Assembly: GCA_027315405.1 (NCBI GenBank)
Contig: DAHUYB010000014.1
Location: forward strand, 1 to 62,558
Direction: 5' to 3'
Source of the DNA: Gammaproteobacteria bacterium
GTDB taxonomy: Bacteria > Pseudomonadota > Gammaproteobacteria > Natronospirales > REEB76
DNA: 62,558 bases
Shown here one piece after another: positions 28,007 through 37,716 of the stretch. The notes under the pieces are model-generated. The model made no database searches. It worked only from the letters and a program-made list of their open reading frames with translations, and was not told where the DNA came from. Numbering within the stretch: position 1 is the stretch's first letter; every line of letters begins with the position of its first letter. The position numbers and the translations under genes were made by a program.

Positions 28007-30499
28007 TCAGGCGAGATGCTGCATCAGCTTCCTGGCTTCCTGCTGCTGCTGGCTGTCACCTTCCTCCAGTACTTCCTGAAGGATGTTTTTGGCGCCATCG
28101 GCATCACCCATATCAATATAGGCGCGGGCCAGATCCAGTTTGGTGCCGATTTCATTGAGCCCAGTGGTTTCCTCGCCGGCCCCGGTGGTGGTCCCGGTTT
28201 GTGCACTGGGTACTTCGGCATCCGCCGCCAGCGACATTGACTGACCCGTGCCGGCAGCGCTGCGTGTACCTTCTTCCTGCGGCGGCACATTGGTATTGAC
28301 GAAGTCCGACAATTCCTTGAGGGCCTTGTCGAATTCCACCTGGGAATCGGTGCCGAAATCAGCGGTCACGGTAGATTCGCCGGTCTTGCCGGCTTTTCTC
28401 CCCAAGCCTGAGGTGGGCTGCATATCCATACCATCTGAATTGGAGGCCGCGGGAACGGTTTTCTTGCTCTTGGGTGTGGGTTCGATATCCGGCAGTGAGA
28501 AATCCAAAGCATTGTCTGCGACGACCGCGGAGGGTGCGGCGGCCGGCATAGTCACCGGGTGCATACCTTCAAATGCCCCTGCCAGAGGATCCAGATCCGT
28601 ATGCACGGCGGTACCGGTACCGCCGCTGTCCAGTGGGATATCCACGCTGGCGCCAGCGGAGCTGGCAGGGGTGCCATTACCCGAGAACAATGGCTCGTCA
28701 GCGGCCACCTGGCGACCCATGATGGCAATGTTTTCCCAATCCTTGTCAGGCAGTTCCCCCATTTCCTGGCGCAGGCTGCGGGCGGTTTCCACAAAGTTAG
28801 TCCGATCACCGGCGGTGAAGTACACCTCCAGCAGCTTCATCTTGAGATCGCGCCGATTCGGATCCTGACGCAACGCTTTTTTGAGCACGTCCGCCGCCTG
28901 ATCGTAGAGGCCGTAGGCCATGTGGAAATCCGCTTCCGCGATGAAATCGGATTCATCCAGCTTGAGGTTAGTGGTCGTCATACGGGACGCAGTCGCGCCC
29001 ATATCCGCTTCCCTGGCGGATCTACCCTGCGCAGCGTCGGAACCCTCGACTGAATCAACGTTGGTTACATCCTTCAAACCGGCTTTTTCTTCTTTCCCCC
29101 AGTCAACGGCGGCCGTCGGTGCTTTCCTGATTTTGCCGGGTTTGCTGGTAATAGCGTCTGAGTCGCGCCGCTTCTTTATAAAGATGCCGGCGATGAGCAC
29201 CAAGATGATGACGATGATGGCAATAATCACATAAGGGTTGAACAGTGAATCCAACAAACTTCCAGACGAGGATGTGGATTCAAGCGGCGCATTTTTAGTT
29301 TTGGGCAGGGGTTTTATGACTGCCGGTTTCTCTGGAGTCAGGGGCGTGGTCTTGGTTACCGCCGTCTGCTTGTTTTCCTTGCCGGCTTGGCCTTGAACCG
29401 CAGCCAGACCGTTGCTCGCGACCGCAATGGGCGCATTCGCGGCAGTGGATGCCAATCCGGCGCCGGCCGAGTGAGCCTCGGCTGTGGTAGCGGCTGCATT
29501 AGCTTCGGTGGCCTCGCCGGTATTACCTTTGCCCGCACCCGGTACCTGATTCTCGGCGGTTTGTGATGCCGATGAAGGCGCCACCAGCTGCAAAGAGGGT
29601 TGTTGCGTCTCGCTGCTCGGCTTATGCGTAGCGCCAAGTCCGCGGCTGGCGCGCCAAGAAGCAATCTGTGTGCGTACTTCAGAATTGGCTTCCGCCACTC
29701 TTACGTCCTGGATATCAGCCAGGTTGGGAATCCGCAACACATAACCCGCCTTCATCAGGTTGATGTTGTGCATAAAGACTTCGGGGTTGGCGCGGTAAAT
29801 GGCAATCATCATCTGGTTAAGGGTCACGCCCTGGGGACGCATATTGAGTGCGATCTCGGATAACGTTTCACCCCGGCGGATGGGACCGTAATTTCCGCCC
29901 AGGGAGGAATTTCCGGTGGATGCGACTGGAGCCACCACCGGCGCAGCCGCAAGCGGCTGGGGAGCCGGTTTAGGCGCGATAGCTGCCGGAGTCACTGCGG
30001 GTGCCGGGGTTGGTGCCAGGGCTGGAACTGCCGCCGTTCCCACCGGCGCGGATGCGGCAGGCTGGGTGGTAGCCGGTGCCGGAGCCGCCTGGGTTGTGGT
30101 TTCGAAATTCGGCGGGTTCAGAAACACCGTGTATTCACGGATGAGCTCGCCATTATCCCAAGTGGCGTCCGCGAGGAAATCCAGGAATGGTTCGCGCAGC
30201 GGTTTGCTGCTGGTGATGTGCACACTGGCGGTGCCGTTTGGACCTTGCACTACCTGGAACTGCAGTTGGCTGAGCACCTCGGGCATCGGAATACCCGCTT
30301 GCTGGAACTGCGCGGCGCTCGCGACTTTAATGTGCAGACTATTGATCTCATCAGAGGCCGCGCCCACGATGGGAATATCCGCATTCAAAGGTTGATTCAG
30401 CGTGGAGTTGAGCTTGATCTCGCCGAGGCCAAGTGCGTTAGCCGCCAACGGCAACACCGCGAGCGCGCAGGCCAAGACAAATGTAAGCTTCTTGCTCAT
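28007..30499 (-). CDS. fimV: FimV-like polar hub / peptidoglycan-binding protein
   Basis: This 830-residue protein has a cleavable signal peptide (MSKKLTFVLACALAVLPLAANA), a FimV N-terminal domain beginning LGLGEIKLNSTLNQPL, a Pro/Ala-rich linker, a LysM motif (RRGETLSEIALNMRP) near residue 205, a membrane segment IIAIIVIILVLIAGIFI around 430, an acidic cytoplasmic region with TPR-like pairs (EADFHMAYGLYDQAADVL) and the conserved FimV C-terminus (DLARAYIDMGDADGA). In pseudomonads FimV supports type IV pili and twitching. The ATG at 30499 follows AGAGGT. Its place between asd and truA is conserved. A T-rich stretch at 27898-27908 may end its transcript. Confidence 0.93.
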   Translation of the reverse strand: MSKKLTFVLACALAVLPLAANALGLGEIKLNSTLNQPLNADIPIVGAASDEINSLHIKVASAAQFQQAGIPMPEVLSQLQFQVVQGPNGTASVHITSSKPLREPFLDFLADATWDNGELIREYTVFLNPPNFETTTQAAPAPATTQPAASAPVGTAAVPALAPTPAPAVTPAAIAPKPAPQPLAAAPVVAPVASTGNSSLGGNYGPIRRGETLSEIALNMRPQGVTLNQMMIAIYRANPEVFMHNINLMKAGYVLRIPNLADIQDVRVAEANSEVRTQIASWRASRGLGATHKPSSETQQPSLQLVAPSSASQTAENQVPGAGKGNTGEATEANAAATTAEAHSAGAGLASTAANAPIAVASNGLAAVQGQAGKENKQTAVTKTTPLTPEKPAVIKPLPKTKNAPLESTSSSGSLLDSLFNPYVIIAIIVIILVLIAGIFIKKRRDSDAITSKPGKIRKAPTAAVDWGKEEKAGLKDVTNVDSVEGSDAAQGRSAREADMGATASRMTTTNLKLDESDFIAEADFHMAYGLYDQAADVLKKALRQDPNRRDLKMKLLEVYFTAGDRTNFVETARSLRQEMGELPDKDWENIAIMGRQVAADEPLFSGNGTPASSAGASVDIPLDSGGTGTAVHTDLDPLAGAFEGMHPVTMPAAAPSAVVADNALDFSLPDIEPTPKSKKTVPAASNSDGMDMQPTSGLGRKAGKTGESTVTADFGTDSQVEFDKALKELSDFVNTNVPPQEEGTRSAAGTGQSMSLAADAEVPSAQTGTTTGAGEETTGLNEIGTKLDLARAYIDMGDADGAKNILQEVLEEGDSQQQQEARKLMQHLA

Positions 30500-30612
30500 G
30501 ACCTCTTCCAACCTCCCCGTCCCCTTTCGCGCCCCTAAATCGAGACCCGGCTGGATAACGGCATGCCACTTACAGCTCAGAATGCTCTTTATAAAACTGG
30601 CCTAACTATAGC

Positions 30613-31635
30613 TTATAAATAGCTTTTCACCAACAACTCCGCCACCTGGATGCTATTGAGAGCCGCACCCTTGCGGACGTTGTCCGCCACCACCCATAAG
30701 TCCAACCCCCGTGGGTGAGACAGGTCCTCCCGGATACGGCCCACGAAGACCGCATCCTGGTGAGCGGCTTCGGTGACGGCCGTGGGATACCCCCCCGGCC
30801 GGCGCTCGTCCACGACCGCCACCCCCGGAGCTTGGCGCAACAGTGCCTGGGCCTGGGCAGCGGTGAGCTTCTCCCGGGTCTCGATATGCAGCGCCTCGGA
30901 ATGACCGTAGAAGACCGGCACCCTGACCGCAGTGGCATTCACCCGGATGGATTCATCGCCCAGGATCTTGCGGGTCTCCCAGACCAGTTTCATTTCCTCG
31001 CGGGTATAGCCGTTGTCCTGAAACTCGTCTATGTGCGGCACTACGTTGAAGGCGATCTGCTTGGAGAATTTACCGCCGTTGGCGAGCGGCTGGCCATTCA
31101 GCAGCTGCGTCGCCTGCCTTGCCAACTCTTCGATGGCACGGGCGCCGGCACCTGAGACCGATTGATAGGTGGCCACATTGATACGCTCAATACCCACCGC
31201 GTCATAGATGGGTTTGAGCGCCACCAGCATCTGGATAGTGGAACAATTGGGGTTGGCGATAATACCGCGGTTCGTGTATTGCGCCACGACCTGAGGATTT
31301 ACTTCCGGCACCACCAGTGGAATATCCGTCTCATAGCGGAATTGCGAAGTATTGTCTATCACCACGCAGCCGGTGGCAGCGGCCTTGGGTGCATATTCCG
31401 CCGATATCGCGGCGCCGGCCGAGAACAAAGCAATCCGCACTTTGGAAAAATCGAACTTTGCCAGCTCCTCCACTTTCAAATGGGCATTATTGAACACCGC
31501 GTGTTTGCCGGCGGAACGTTCACTAGCCAACGCATACAGCTTGCCGACCGGGAATTTCCGTTCTTCCAAAATCTCCAGCATGCTGCTGCCAACGGTGCCG
31601 GTGGCACCCACCACCGCCACATCAAATGTATCCAC
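30613..31635 (-). CDS. asd: aspartate-semialdehyde dehydrogenase
   Basis: This 340-residue NADPH enzyme converts aspartyl phosphate to aspartate semialdehyde for lysine, threonine, methionine and diaminopimelate. The dinucleotide-binding VAVVGATGTVGSSMLEIL is at the N-terminus and the catalytic Cys in ANPNCSTIQM near residue 130. I choose the GTG at 31635, preceded by CGGAGC, because it gives the common 340-residue length; an ATG at 31677 would add a Cys-rich lead with no counterpart. It lies between aroC and fimV on the same strand. Confidence 0.95.
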   Translation of the reverse strand: MDTFDVAVVGATGTVGSSMLEILEERKFPVGKLYALASERSAGKHAVFNNAHLKVEELAKFDFSKVRIALFSAGAAISAEYAPKAAATGCVVIDNTSQFRYETDIPLVVPEVNPQVVAQYTNRGIIANPNCSTIQMLVALKPIYDAVGIERINVATYQSVSGAGARAIEELARQATQLLNGQPLANGGKFSKQIAFNVVPHIDEFQDNGYTREEMKLVWETRKILGDESIRVNATAVRVPVFYGHSEALHIETREKLTAAQAQALLRQAPGVAVVDERRPGGYPTAVTEAAHQDAVFVGRIREDLSHPRGLDLWVVADNVRKGAALNSIQVAELLVKSYL

Positions 31636-31679
31636 GCTTGCTCCGGAACATAATCCAGGACATCGGTGCAGACTCAATA

Positions 31680-32780
31680 TTAACGTATTTTTGCCGGAAT
31701 CGGCGTAAGCGGCGGCATCACATCGGCATTCTGCGCGCGCTGACGCAGTGCATGATCAATGAGTGTAAGCGCCAGCATGGCCTCGGCAATCGGCGTGGCG
31801 CGGATACCGACGCAGGGATCGTGCCGGCCATGCACGCTGATCTCCGCCGCATGACCTTGCACATCGAGGGTGCGTCCCGTGAGCCGGATGCTGGACGCGG
31901 GTTTAACGGCTATATTCACTATCACGTCCTGGCCGGTGGAAATGCCGCCGAGTATCCCGCCCGCGTTGTTGGAAAGAAATCCCTGCGGCGTCAGTTCGTC
32001 ACGGTGTTGGCTGCCTTTCTGGGTGACTGCGGCGAAACCGCTGCCGATCTCCACACCCTTCACGGCGTTGATACCCATCATGGCGGAGGCGATGTCGGCA
32101 TCCAGTTTATCGAATACCGGTTCGCCCCAGCCGGGCGGTACGCCCTGCGCCACCACCGTCACGCGTGCGCCAATCGAATCGCCCGATTTGCGCAGCGTGT
32201 CCACGAAGTTTTCCAGTTCAGGAAGGCGCGCCGGATCGGGGCAGAAGAATGGATTGTCATCCACGCTATCCAAATTCTTGGCTTCCAGCAGCAGCGGCCC
32301 CAATTGCGCGAGCCAGCCGCGAATCACCACGCCATAGCGTTCACTCAGATATTTGCGGGCGATGGCACCGGCCGCCACCCGCATCACCGTCTCCCGCGCC
32401 GAGGCGCGTCCGCCGCCGCGATAATCGCGGCGGCCGTATTTCATCAAATAGGTATAGTCCGCGTGGCCCGGGCGGAACTTATCCTGGATAGCCTCGTAGT
32501 CTTTGGGACGTTGATCACTGTTCTCTATAAGGAGTCCGATGGGTGTGCCGGTGGTTTTGCCCTCAAACACTCCCGAGAGGATTTTCACTTGATCCGCTTC
32601 ATGCCGTTGCGAGGTATGGCGTGAAGTGCCGGAACGGCGGCGGTCCACGTCATGTTGAATATCTGCCTCGCTCAATCGCAGATCCGGCGGACAGCCGTCC
32701 ACGATGCAGCCCAAGGCCGGCCCATGACTTTCGCCAAAGCTGCTAACGCTAAAGAGTTTGCCGAAGGTGTTACCGGACAC
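31680..32780 (-). CDS. aroC: chorismate synthase
   Basis: This 366-residue FMN-dependent enzyme converts EPSP to chorismate, feeding the tryptophan genes further down the strand. The N-terminus [18 protein letters not shown] and the loops [12 protein letters not shown] and [18 protein letters not shown] are diagnostic. Translation appears to start at GTG (32780), overlapping the prmB end by 11 nt, which suggests coupling. Confidence 0.96.
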   Translation of the reverse strand: MSGNTFGKLFSVSSFGESHGPALGCIVDGCPPDLRLSEADIQHDVDRRRSGTSRHTSQRHEADQVKILSGVFEGKTTGTPIGLLIENSDQRPKDYEAIQDKFRPGHADYTYLMKYGRRDYRGGGRASARETVMRVAAGAIARKYLSERYGVVIRGWLAQLGPLLLEAKNLDSVDDNPFFCPDPARLPELENFVDTLRKSGDSIGARVTVVAQGVPPGWGEPVFDKLDADIASAMMGINAVKGVEIGSGFAAVTQKGSQHRDELTPQGFLSNNAGGILGGISTGQDVIVNIAVKPASSIRLTGRTLDVQGHAAEISVHGRHDPCVGIRATPIAEAMLALTLIDHALRQRAQNADVMPPLTPIPAKIR

Positions 32781-33705
32781 GTTGCGCCCGCTTGATGGAT
32801 TTTTGCATAGCCGCCGTCTGCTCCGTCGTCAGCAGCAGCACCTCAGCCTGACCGCGCTCGAATTCCAGCCAGGTGAAAGGTGCTTGTGGAAATTCCTGCT
32901 CCAACGCCCAGCGGCTGTTACCCACTTCCACCACCAATATGCCATCGGCCGCCAGATAATCGGGCGCGCCTGCAAGAATGCGCCGCACGATATCCAATCC
33001 ATCGGCGCCGGCCGCTAAACCCAGCGCGGGCTCCTGCTGGTGCTCGTTCGGGAGATGTCGCATGTCTTCCGCATCCACATAGGGCGGATTGCTGACGATA
33101 ATGTCGTAGCGTGCCGGCGGCAACCCATCGAACACGTCGAGTTTGCGCAGCGCGACCCGCTCTTTCACGTCCAACTGTGCCACGTTGATGCGTGCCACTT
33201 CCAGCGCGTCACTTGAGATATCGGTGGCATCCACCTGCGCCTGCGGAAACACATGTGCGCAGGCGATGGCGATACAGCCGCTGCCGGTGCACAGATCCAG
33301 CACCCGCGCAACACGCCCAGTATCAATCCATGGTTCGAAGCCCTTCTCGATCAGTTCGGCGATAGGCGAGCGCGGCACCAGCACGCGTTCATCCACGTAG
33401 AAATCCAGACCGGCGAAACGCGCGTGCTTGGTTATATAGGCATAGGGCTTGCGTTCTTCCAACCGCCGGCGCAGCAATTCATAGACTGCGCGCTTTTCCA
33501 TTTCCGTAAGCCGCGTTTCCAGCAGCCAGGGTGGAATCTCATGATCGAGCTGTACGCCATGCAAAACCAGATTCAAGGCTTCGTCCACGGCATTGGAAGT
33601 GCCGTGACCGAAATGCAACTGGGCGCGATTGAAGGCACTTGCGCCCCAGCGCACGAAATCCGCCAGAGTATGGAGCCGCGCGCTGATTTCCTCGTAGCTT
33701 TCCAT
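32770..33705 (-). CDS. prmB: 50S ribosomal protein L3 N5-glutamine methyltransferase
   Basis: This 311-residue SAM-dependent methyltransferase has the motif [15 protein letters not shown] near residue 135 and the glutamine-methylating NPPY motif in [12 protein letters not shown]. PrmB-type enzymes methylate ribosomal protein L3; the closely related PrmC acts on release factors, but the longer N-terminal domain and the aroC neighbour favour PrmB. The ATG at 33705 has AGGA eight bases upstream; the frame extends further without a good site. Confidence 0.93.
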   Translation of the reverse strand: MESYEEISARLHTLADFVRWGASAFNRAQLHFGHGTSNAVDEALNLVLHGVQLDHEIPPWLLETRLTEMEKRAVYELLRRRLEERKPYAYITKHARFAGLDFYVDERVLVPRSPIAELIEKGFEPWIDTGRVARVLDLCTGSGCIAIACAHVFPQAQVDATDISSDALEVARINVAQLDVKERVALRKLDVFDGLPPARYDIIVSNPPYVDAEDMRHLPNEHQQEPALGLAAGADGLDIVRRILAGAPDYLAADGILVVEVGNSRWALEQEFPQAPFTWLEFERGQAEVLLLTTEQTAAMQKSIKRAQRVR

Positions 33706-33936
33706 GGAGTTTCCTAAAAAATGCCGCTCGTATGATAAACGAAATAGGTGGCCGCCATACGGGCATGGCATACTTTGCATAGGCGCATGCCATCGTGGGT
33801 GCTTTATAGTGCGGCCATGACAGGTGGTTGTTAAATACCAGCCAGACCATAAAGGCCTGCACCCGTATTACTCACTTGACTCCCGAACCCATGGCGGCAG
33901 ATTACCGTGCTAGCGTGCACTACCCTGGAGACCTTG

Positions 33937-34383
33937 ATGTTGCGCAAATTATTCATACTGCTAACCATGATCTTTGTGGTATTGCCGTTCGCCAGTCAGG
34001 CGGATAGCCCGGCCGTGGTTGCCACGCATATCTGGATTCGTGAAGCACCGCAGAGCGAGAGCGTCATGGCCGGTTATTTAACTCTGGAGAATCTTTCCAG
34101 CCAAACGCTCATGCTGGTCAGCGTCGTCAGCCCGGATTTCGATTCAGTGGTAATTCAACGTAGCGCCACGCCTGACGACATGGACAAAGCACAGCCCGTG
34201 GCGAATCTAACCATTCCTGCCCACAAGAATTTCGTATTCACGCCCGCCGGCTATCAACTGCTGCTCACCAAACCCCTGAAGCGCCTGTTCGACGGCGATT
34301 TGGTGACATTGACGCTGACTTTCTCCGACCATTCCTCACTCACCATCATCGCGCCAGTGCGCTATGACCAGCCCCGGAACTGA
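33937..34383 (+). CDS. PCu(A)C-like periplasmic protein lacking canonical copper ligands
   Basis: This 148-residue product has a signal peptide (MLRKLFILLTMIFVVLPFASQA) and the beta-sandwich pattern of PCu(A)C copper chaperones: HIWIREAPQSESVMAGYLTL, then VSVVSPDFDSVVIQ, PVANLTIPAH and FTPAGYQLLL. In the family two His and two Met bind Cu(I). At the aligned positions I read Q74, A85, Q107 and L109, so the site looks lost, though M82 and H96 lie nearby. The ATG at 33937 follows GGAGA. psd follows 14 nt later on the same strand. Confidence 0.72.
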   Translation: MLRKLFILLTMIFVVLPFASQADSPAVVATHIWIREAPQSESVMAGYLTLENLSSQTLMLVSVVSPDFDSVVIQRSATPDDMDKAQPVANLTIPAHKNFVFTPAGYQLLLTKPLKRLFDGDLVTLTLTFSDHSSLTIIAPVRYDQPRN

Positions 34384-34397
34384 ACAAGAATCGCGCC

Positions 34398-35270
34398 ATG
34401 CAGGAAGGAAACACCTCTTTCTCGGATTGGCTGAAGATCGGGTTGCAATACCCCCTGCCGCAGCATGCCATCACACGCGCGGTGCATTGGCTGGCGCGCG
34501 TGGAGAATCCCGCCGTCAAAAATTGGCTTATTCGCCGTTTCATCCGGCATTTCGATGTGGACATGAGCGAAGCGGTACAACCGGATAGTTATACCTATCC
34601 ATGTTTCAATGCATTCTTCACCCGCGCATTGCGGGATGACGTGCGTCCGATCGCCTCCGGAACAAAAGCCCTTGCCTGCCCGGTGGATGGCTGTGTAAGC
34701 CAGGCCGGCGAAATCAATCAAGGCCATATTTTCCAAGCCAAGGGCAGAAACTTCAGCGTGCTGGAATTGCTGGCGGGTAGCACGGCGCTGGCCAATACGT
34801 TTGCAAGCGGAGAATTCGCAACGCTGTATCTATCGCCCCGGAATTACCACCGCATCCACATGCCTCTGGACGGCAGCTTGCGGCACATGCTGTATGTGCC
34901 CGGCCGCCTGTTCAGCGTCAATCCGCCTGCGACCCGCACTGTGCCGAATCTGTTCGCGCGCAATGAACGGGTGGCTGCGATTTTCGACACGGCTGCCGGC
35001 CCCATGGGCGTGGTAATGGTCGGAGCGCTTAACGTGGGTAGCATCGAAACCCTGTGGGCCGGCGAAATCACACCGCCGCGCCGTAACCAGGCACGCACCT
35101 GGAAATACCAGGACAGTGAAGTGACATTAAAAAAAGGCGCGGAACTGGGACGCTTCAATATGGGCTCGACGGTGATTCTGCTCTTCAGTCGGCGGCGTAT
35201 CCGTTGGACAGCTGACTTGGAACCCAGCGCAATCGTACGCATGGGTCAGGCCATCGGCAGTTTGATTTGA
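34398..35270 (+). CDS. psd: phosphatidylserine decarboxylase proenzyme
   Basis: This 290-residue enzyme converts phosphatidylserine to phosphatidylethanolamine at the inner membrane and self-cleaves to form a pyruvoyl group. The cleavage motif is MGST (family LGST) with the pyruvoyl-forming Ser at S257; other landmarks are YPCFNAFFTRALRDDVRPI, CPVDGCVS and LSPRNYHRIHMPLDG. Length and layout fit the gammaproteobacterial family. It is convergent with msrC, one base apart. Confidence 0.95.
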   Translation: MQEGNTSFSDWLKIGLQYPLPQHAITRAVHWLARVENPAVKNWLIRRFIRHFDVDMSEAVQPDSYTYPCFNAFFTRALRDDVRPIASGTKALACPVDGCVSQAGEINQGHIFQAKGRNFSVLELLAGSTALANTFASGEFATLYLSPRNYHRIHMPLDGSLRHMLYVPGRLFSVNPPATRTVPNLFARNERVAAIFDTAAGPMGVVMVGALNVGSIETLWAGEITPPRRNQARTWKYQDSEVTLKKGAELGRFNMGSTVILLFSRRRIRWTADLEPSAIVRMGQAIGSLI

Positions 35271-35271
35271 C

Positions 35272-35757
35272 CTAGCACAGTGTTTCCAGAAAAACCGCCG
35301 TTATTCTCTCCAAACTGATCCGATCTTCCTCGTCGAATCGCGCAAGCTTGGGACTATCAATATCCAGCACGCCCAACAGCTCGCCATTTCTCACCAGCGG
35401 TATCACTATTTCCGACAGGGACGCTGCATCGCAGAAGATGTGACCGGGAAATTGGTTCACATCCGGTACCACGATGGATTCGCGCTTGATTGCCGCCGTG
35501 CCACATACGCCCTTGCCCATGGCGATGCGCACACACGCGGGCCTGCCCTGGAACGGTCCCACCACCAATTCGCTGCCCTTGAGAAAATAGAACCCCACCC
35601 AGTTCACATCCGGCAAGGTGTGATACAGCAAGGCGCAGAAATTGGCGGCATTGGCGATCAGATCGTGTTCGGCGTGCAGCAGACTGCGGGCTTGCGCACC
35701 CAGTTCCTGATATAGCGCGCTCTTGCTCTCTGTCCGGGCTTTCTTCAATTCAAACAT
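35272..35757 (-). CDS. msrC: free methionine-(R)-sulfoxide reductase (GAF type)
   Basis: This 161-residue GAF-domain enzyme reduces free Met-R-sulfoxide. The three conserved cysteines are at C75 (GRPACVRIAMGKG), C85 (GVCGTAA) and C109 (HIFCDAASLSEIV), with the same spacing as in the E. coli enzyme (84, 94, 118). NWVGFYFLKGSELVVGPFQ is also typical. It is probably co-transcribed with or follows sppA, 24 nt upstream. Confidence 0.93.
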   Translation of the reverse strand: MFELKKARTESKSALYQELGAQARSLLHAEHDLIANAANFCALLYHTLPDVNWVGFYFLKGSELVVGPFQGRPACVRIAMGKGVCGTAAIKRESIVVPDVNQFPGHIFCDAASLSEIVIPLVRNGELLGVLDIDSPKLARFDEEDRISLERITAVFLETLC

Positions 35758-35781
35758 GCATGAAAATCCGCAGATTTCAGT

Positions 35782-37653
35782 TTATTGGATATTGCAGAAG
35801 CAGTAGGCATATATGCCGCGCGGATCGGTGAACATCTTGAAACCGTTCGCCAGACGCAGCATTTCTCCGTACCAGGGTGTGCCGCTGAAATCCGGCGTCG
35901 GCAGCAGACTGGAACCCAGATTGGAGTCCAAACTGGTATCGCTGTCATTGGCCATGGCGATGAGCAGCCGATCCGTCAGGCTCAGGGGCCGCTCGATATA
36001 GCGCACCGAGTAATGCGATCCGAGCTTGGCGAGCTTGGCCGCCGCCGCCACGGCGTCCTGCAGATTGCCGAACTTATCCACCAGACCGAGACGCTTGGCA
36101 TCCTCGCCGGTCCAGACACGGCCCTGGCCGATGCTGTTGACCTCGGCAACGCTCATGTGCCGGTTGTGTGCCACCTGGGTGATGAATTCCTGGTAGCCGT
36201 TGTCAATATTGAGCTGGAAGGCCTTTTGCATGAGTACTGACATCGGACGGGTAACATCGAAGGCATCGCTCAGTGGGGTGGTGCCAATTCCGTCGGAGTG
36301 CACGCCGATCTTGGCGAGGGTCTTCTGGAAGGTCGGGAACAGGCCAAAGATACCGATGGAACCGGTGAGGGTCGTGGGGTTGGCGTAGATTTCATCACCG
36401 GCCATGGAAATCCAGTAACCACCGGAGGCAGCCACGGAACCCATGGAGACAATCACCGGCTTGCCGGCCTCCTTGGTGAGTTCGATCTGGCGCAGGATGA
36501 GATCGGAGGCGAAGGCACTGCCGCCGGGGCTATCCACACGCAGCACCACGGCTTTGATGGAATTATCGTAGCGCGCCTTGCGGATCAGCTCAGACGTAGA
36601 ATCACCACCGATGCTGCCCGCGGGCTGGTCACCCGGCATAATGTCGCCTGCGGCCACGATGACCCCCACCGCGTTGCCGCCGGCACGTTGCGCTCCCTCA
36701 GTCACAGCCTGCAGATAATTACGGAAATCAATCTGGCGGAAGGTGTGATTGGCTTCACCCACCACCTTTGTGACCGCCGCCGCCATCTGATCTTCACTGT
36801 CAATTTTATCCACCAACCCGGTTTTCAGGGCCAGGGCGGCACTATCGCCACCCACCGCCGCCAGCTCCGTGTCGGTATTGTTTATATAGTTGTTGAGCGC
36901 ATCCGGTTTGAGGCCACGAGCCTTGGTCACGTCCTGCTGATAGGTATTCCAGAGCTGATCCACAACCCCGCCCCAGTCACTGCGTGCATCCGGCGACATG
37001 CCGTTCAGCATGAACGGTTCCACCGCGGACTTGTATTTACCCACACGGAAAATGTTGACTTCCACCCCCAGCTTGTCGAGCGCATCCTTGAAGTACGGCT
37101 GATAGATGCCGTAGCCGTGCAAGAACACCTGGCCCTGGGGGTGAATGAATACCGTGTTGGCCATGGAGGCCAGGTAATACTGGCTTTGGTTATAGGAATC
37201 CCCCAGCGCGAACACCGGTTTGCCGGTCTTCTTGAAATCCCGGATGGCGCGGCCGATATCCTGCAGATCGCTCAAAGCGGCACCACCAAGGAAACCACCA
37301 CCACCCATCTCATCGGTTTCCAATACCAGCGCCTTGATACGATGATCATTCTTGGCATGCTCGATAGCCGCAACCACATCGCGCAGTCGCGTCTGTGGGC
37401 GCTGCTTCTGCCCCAGCAACCTGGCAATGGCGCGCTGTGCGGGATCGCCGGAATACTGTTCCACCAGATTGCCCTGCGGGTCCACCACCAGTGCTGCGGA
37501 CGTGGGTACCGCAGGTCTGTGTGAACCGAACACCGCCACCAGGATAACGATGACGATAAAAGTGATGGCCAGGTCTATCACCAGCCGGCAGAGAAAATCC
37601 CACAGGTGCCAGGTACCGCCGAAAATTTGCACCAAGAAGTTCTTATCGCTCAT
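35782..37653 (-). CDS. sppA: signal peptide peptidase SppA, 67-kDa type
   Basis: This 623-residue membrane protease degrades released signal peptides. An N-terminal anchor (LVIDLAITFIVIVILVAVF) is followed by two tandem S49 domains; the catalytic Lys lies in RVGKYKSAVEPF of the first and the Ser in SMGSVAASGGYW of the second, the split active site of the long SppA form. It ends with an unusual short tail (YAYCFCNIQ). It starts at ATG with GGAAG about ten bases upstream. Confidence 0.95.
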   Translation of the reverse strand: MSDKNFLVQIFGGTWHLWDFLCRLVIDLAITFIVIVILVAVFGSHRPAVPTSAALVVDPQGNLVEQYSGDPAQRAIARLLGQKQRPQTRLRDVVAAIEHAKNDHRIKALVLETDEMGGGGFLGGAALSDLQDIGRAIRDFKKTGKPVFALGDSYNQSQYYLASMANTVFIHPQGQVFLHGYGIYQPYFKDALDKLGVEVNIFRVGKYKSAVEPFMLNGMSPDARSDWGGVVDQLWNTYQQDVTKARGLKPDALNNYINNTDTELAAVGGDSAALALKTGLVDKIDSEDQMAAAVTKVVGEANHTFRQIDFRNYLQAVTEGAQRAGGNAVGVIVAAGDIMPGDQPAGSIGGDSTSELIRKARYDNSIKAVVLRVDSPGGSAFASDLILRQIELTKEAGKPVIVSMGSVAASGGYWISMAGDEIYANPTTLTGSIGIFGLFPTFQKTLAKIGVHSDGIGTTPLSDAFDVTRPMSVLMQKAFQLNIDNGYQEFITQVAHNRHMSVAEVNSIGQGRVWTGEDAKRLGLVDKFGNLQDAVAAAAKLAKLGSHYSVRYIERPLSLTDRLLIAMANDSDTSLDSNLGSSLLPTPDFSGTPWYGEMLRLANGFKMFTDPRGIYAYCFCNIQ

Positions 37654-37716
37654 GAGGGCTTCCGAATTTGAAAGAGATGAATTTGTGGTTAAGTTGATGC
37701 GTGGCCGCGTACTTTA

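Noticed and set aside
36298-37524. Long plus-strand open frame (408 codons) opposite sppA
   Set aside because: sppA has intact catalytic motifs; the antisense translation is His/Gly/Thr-rich without recognisable domains.
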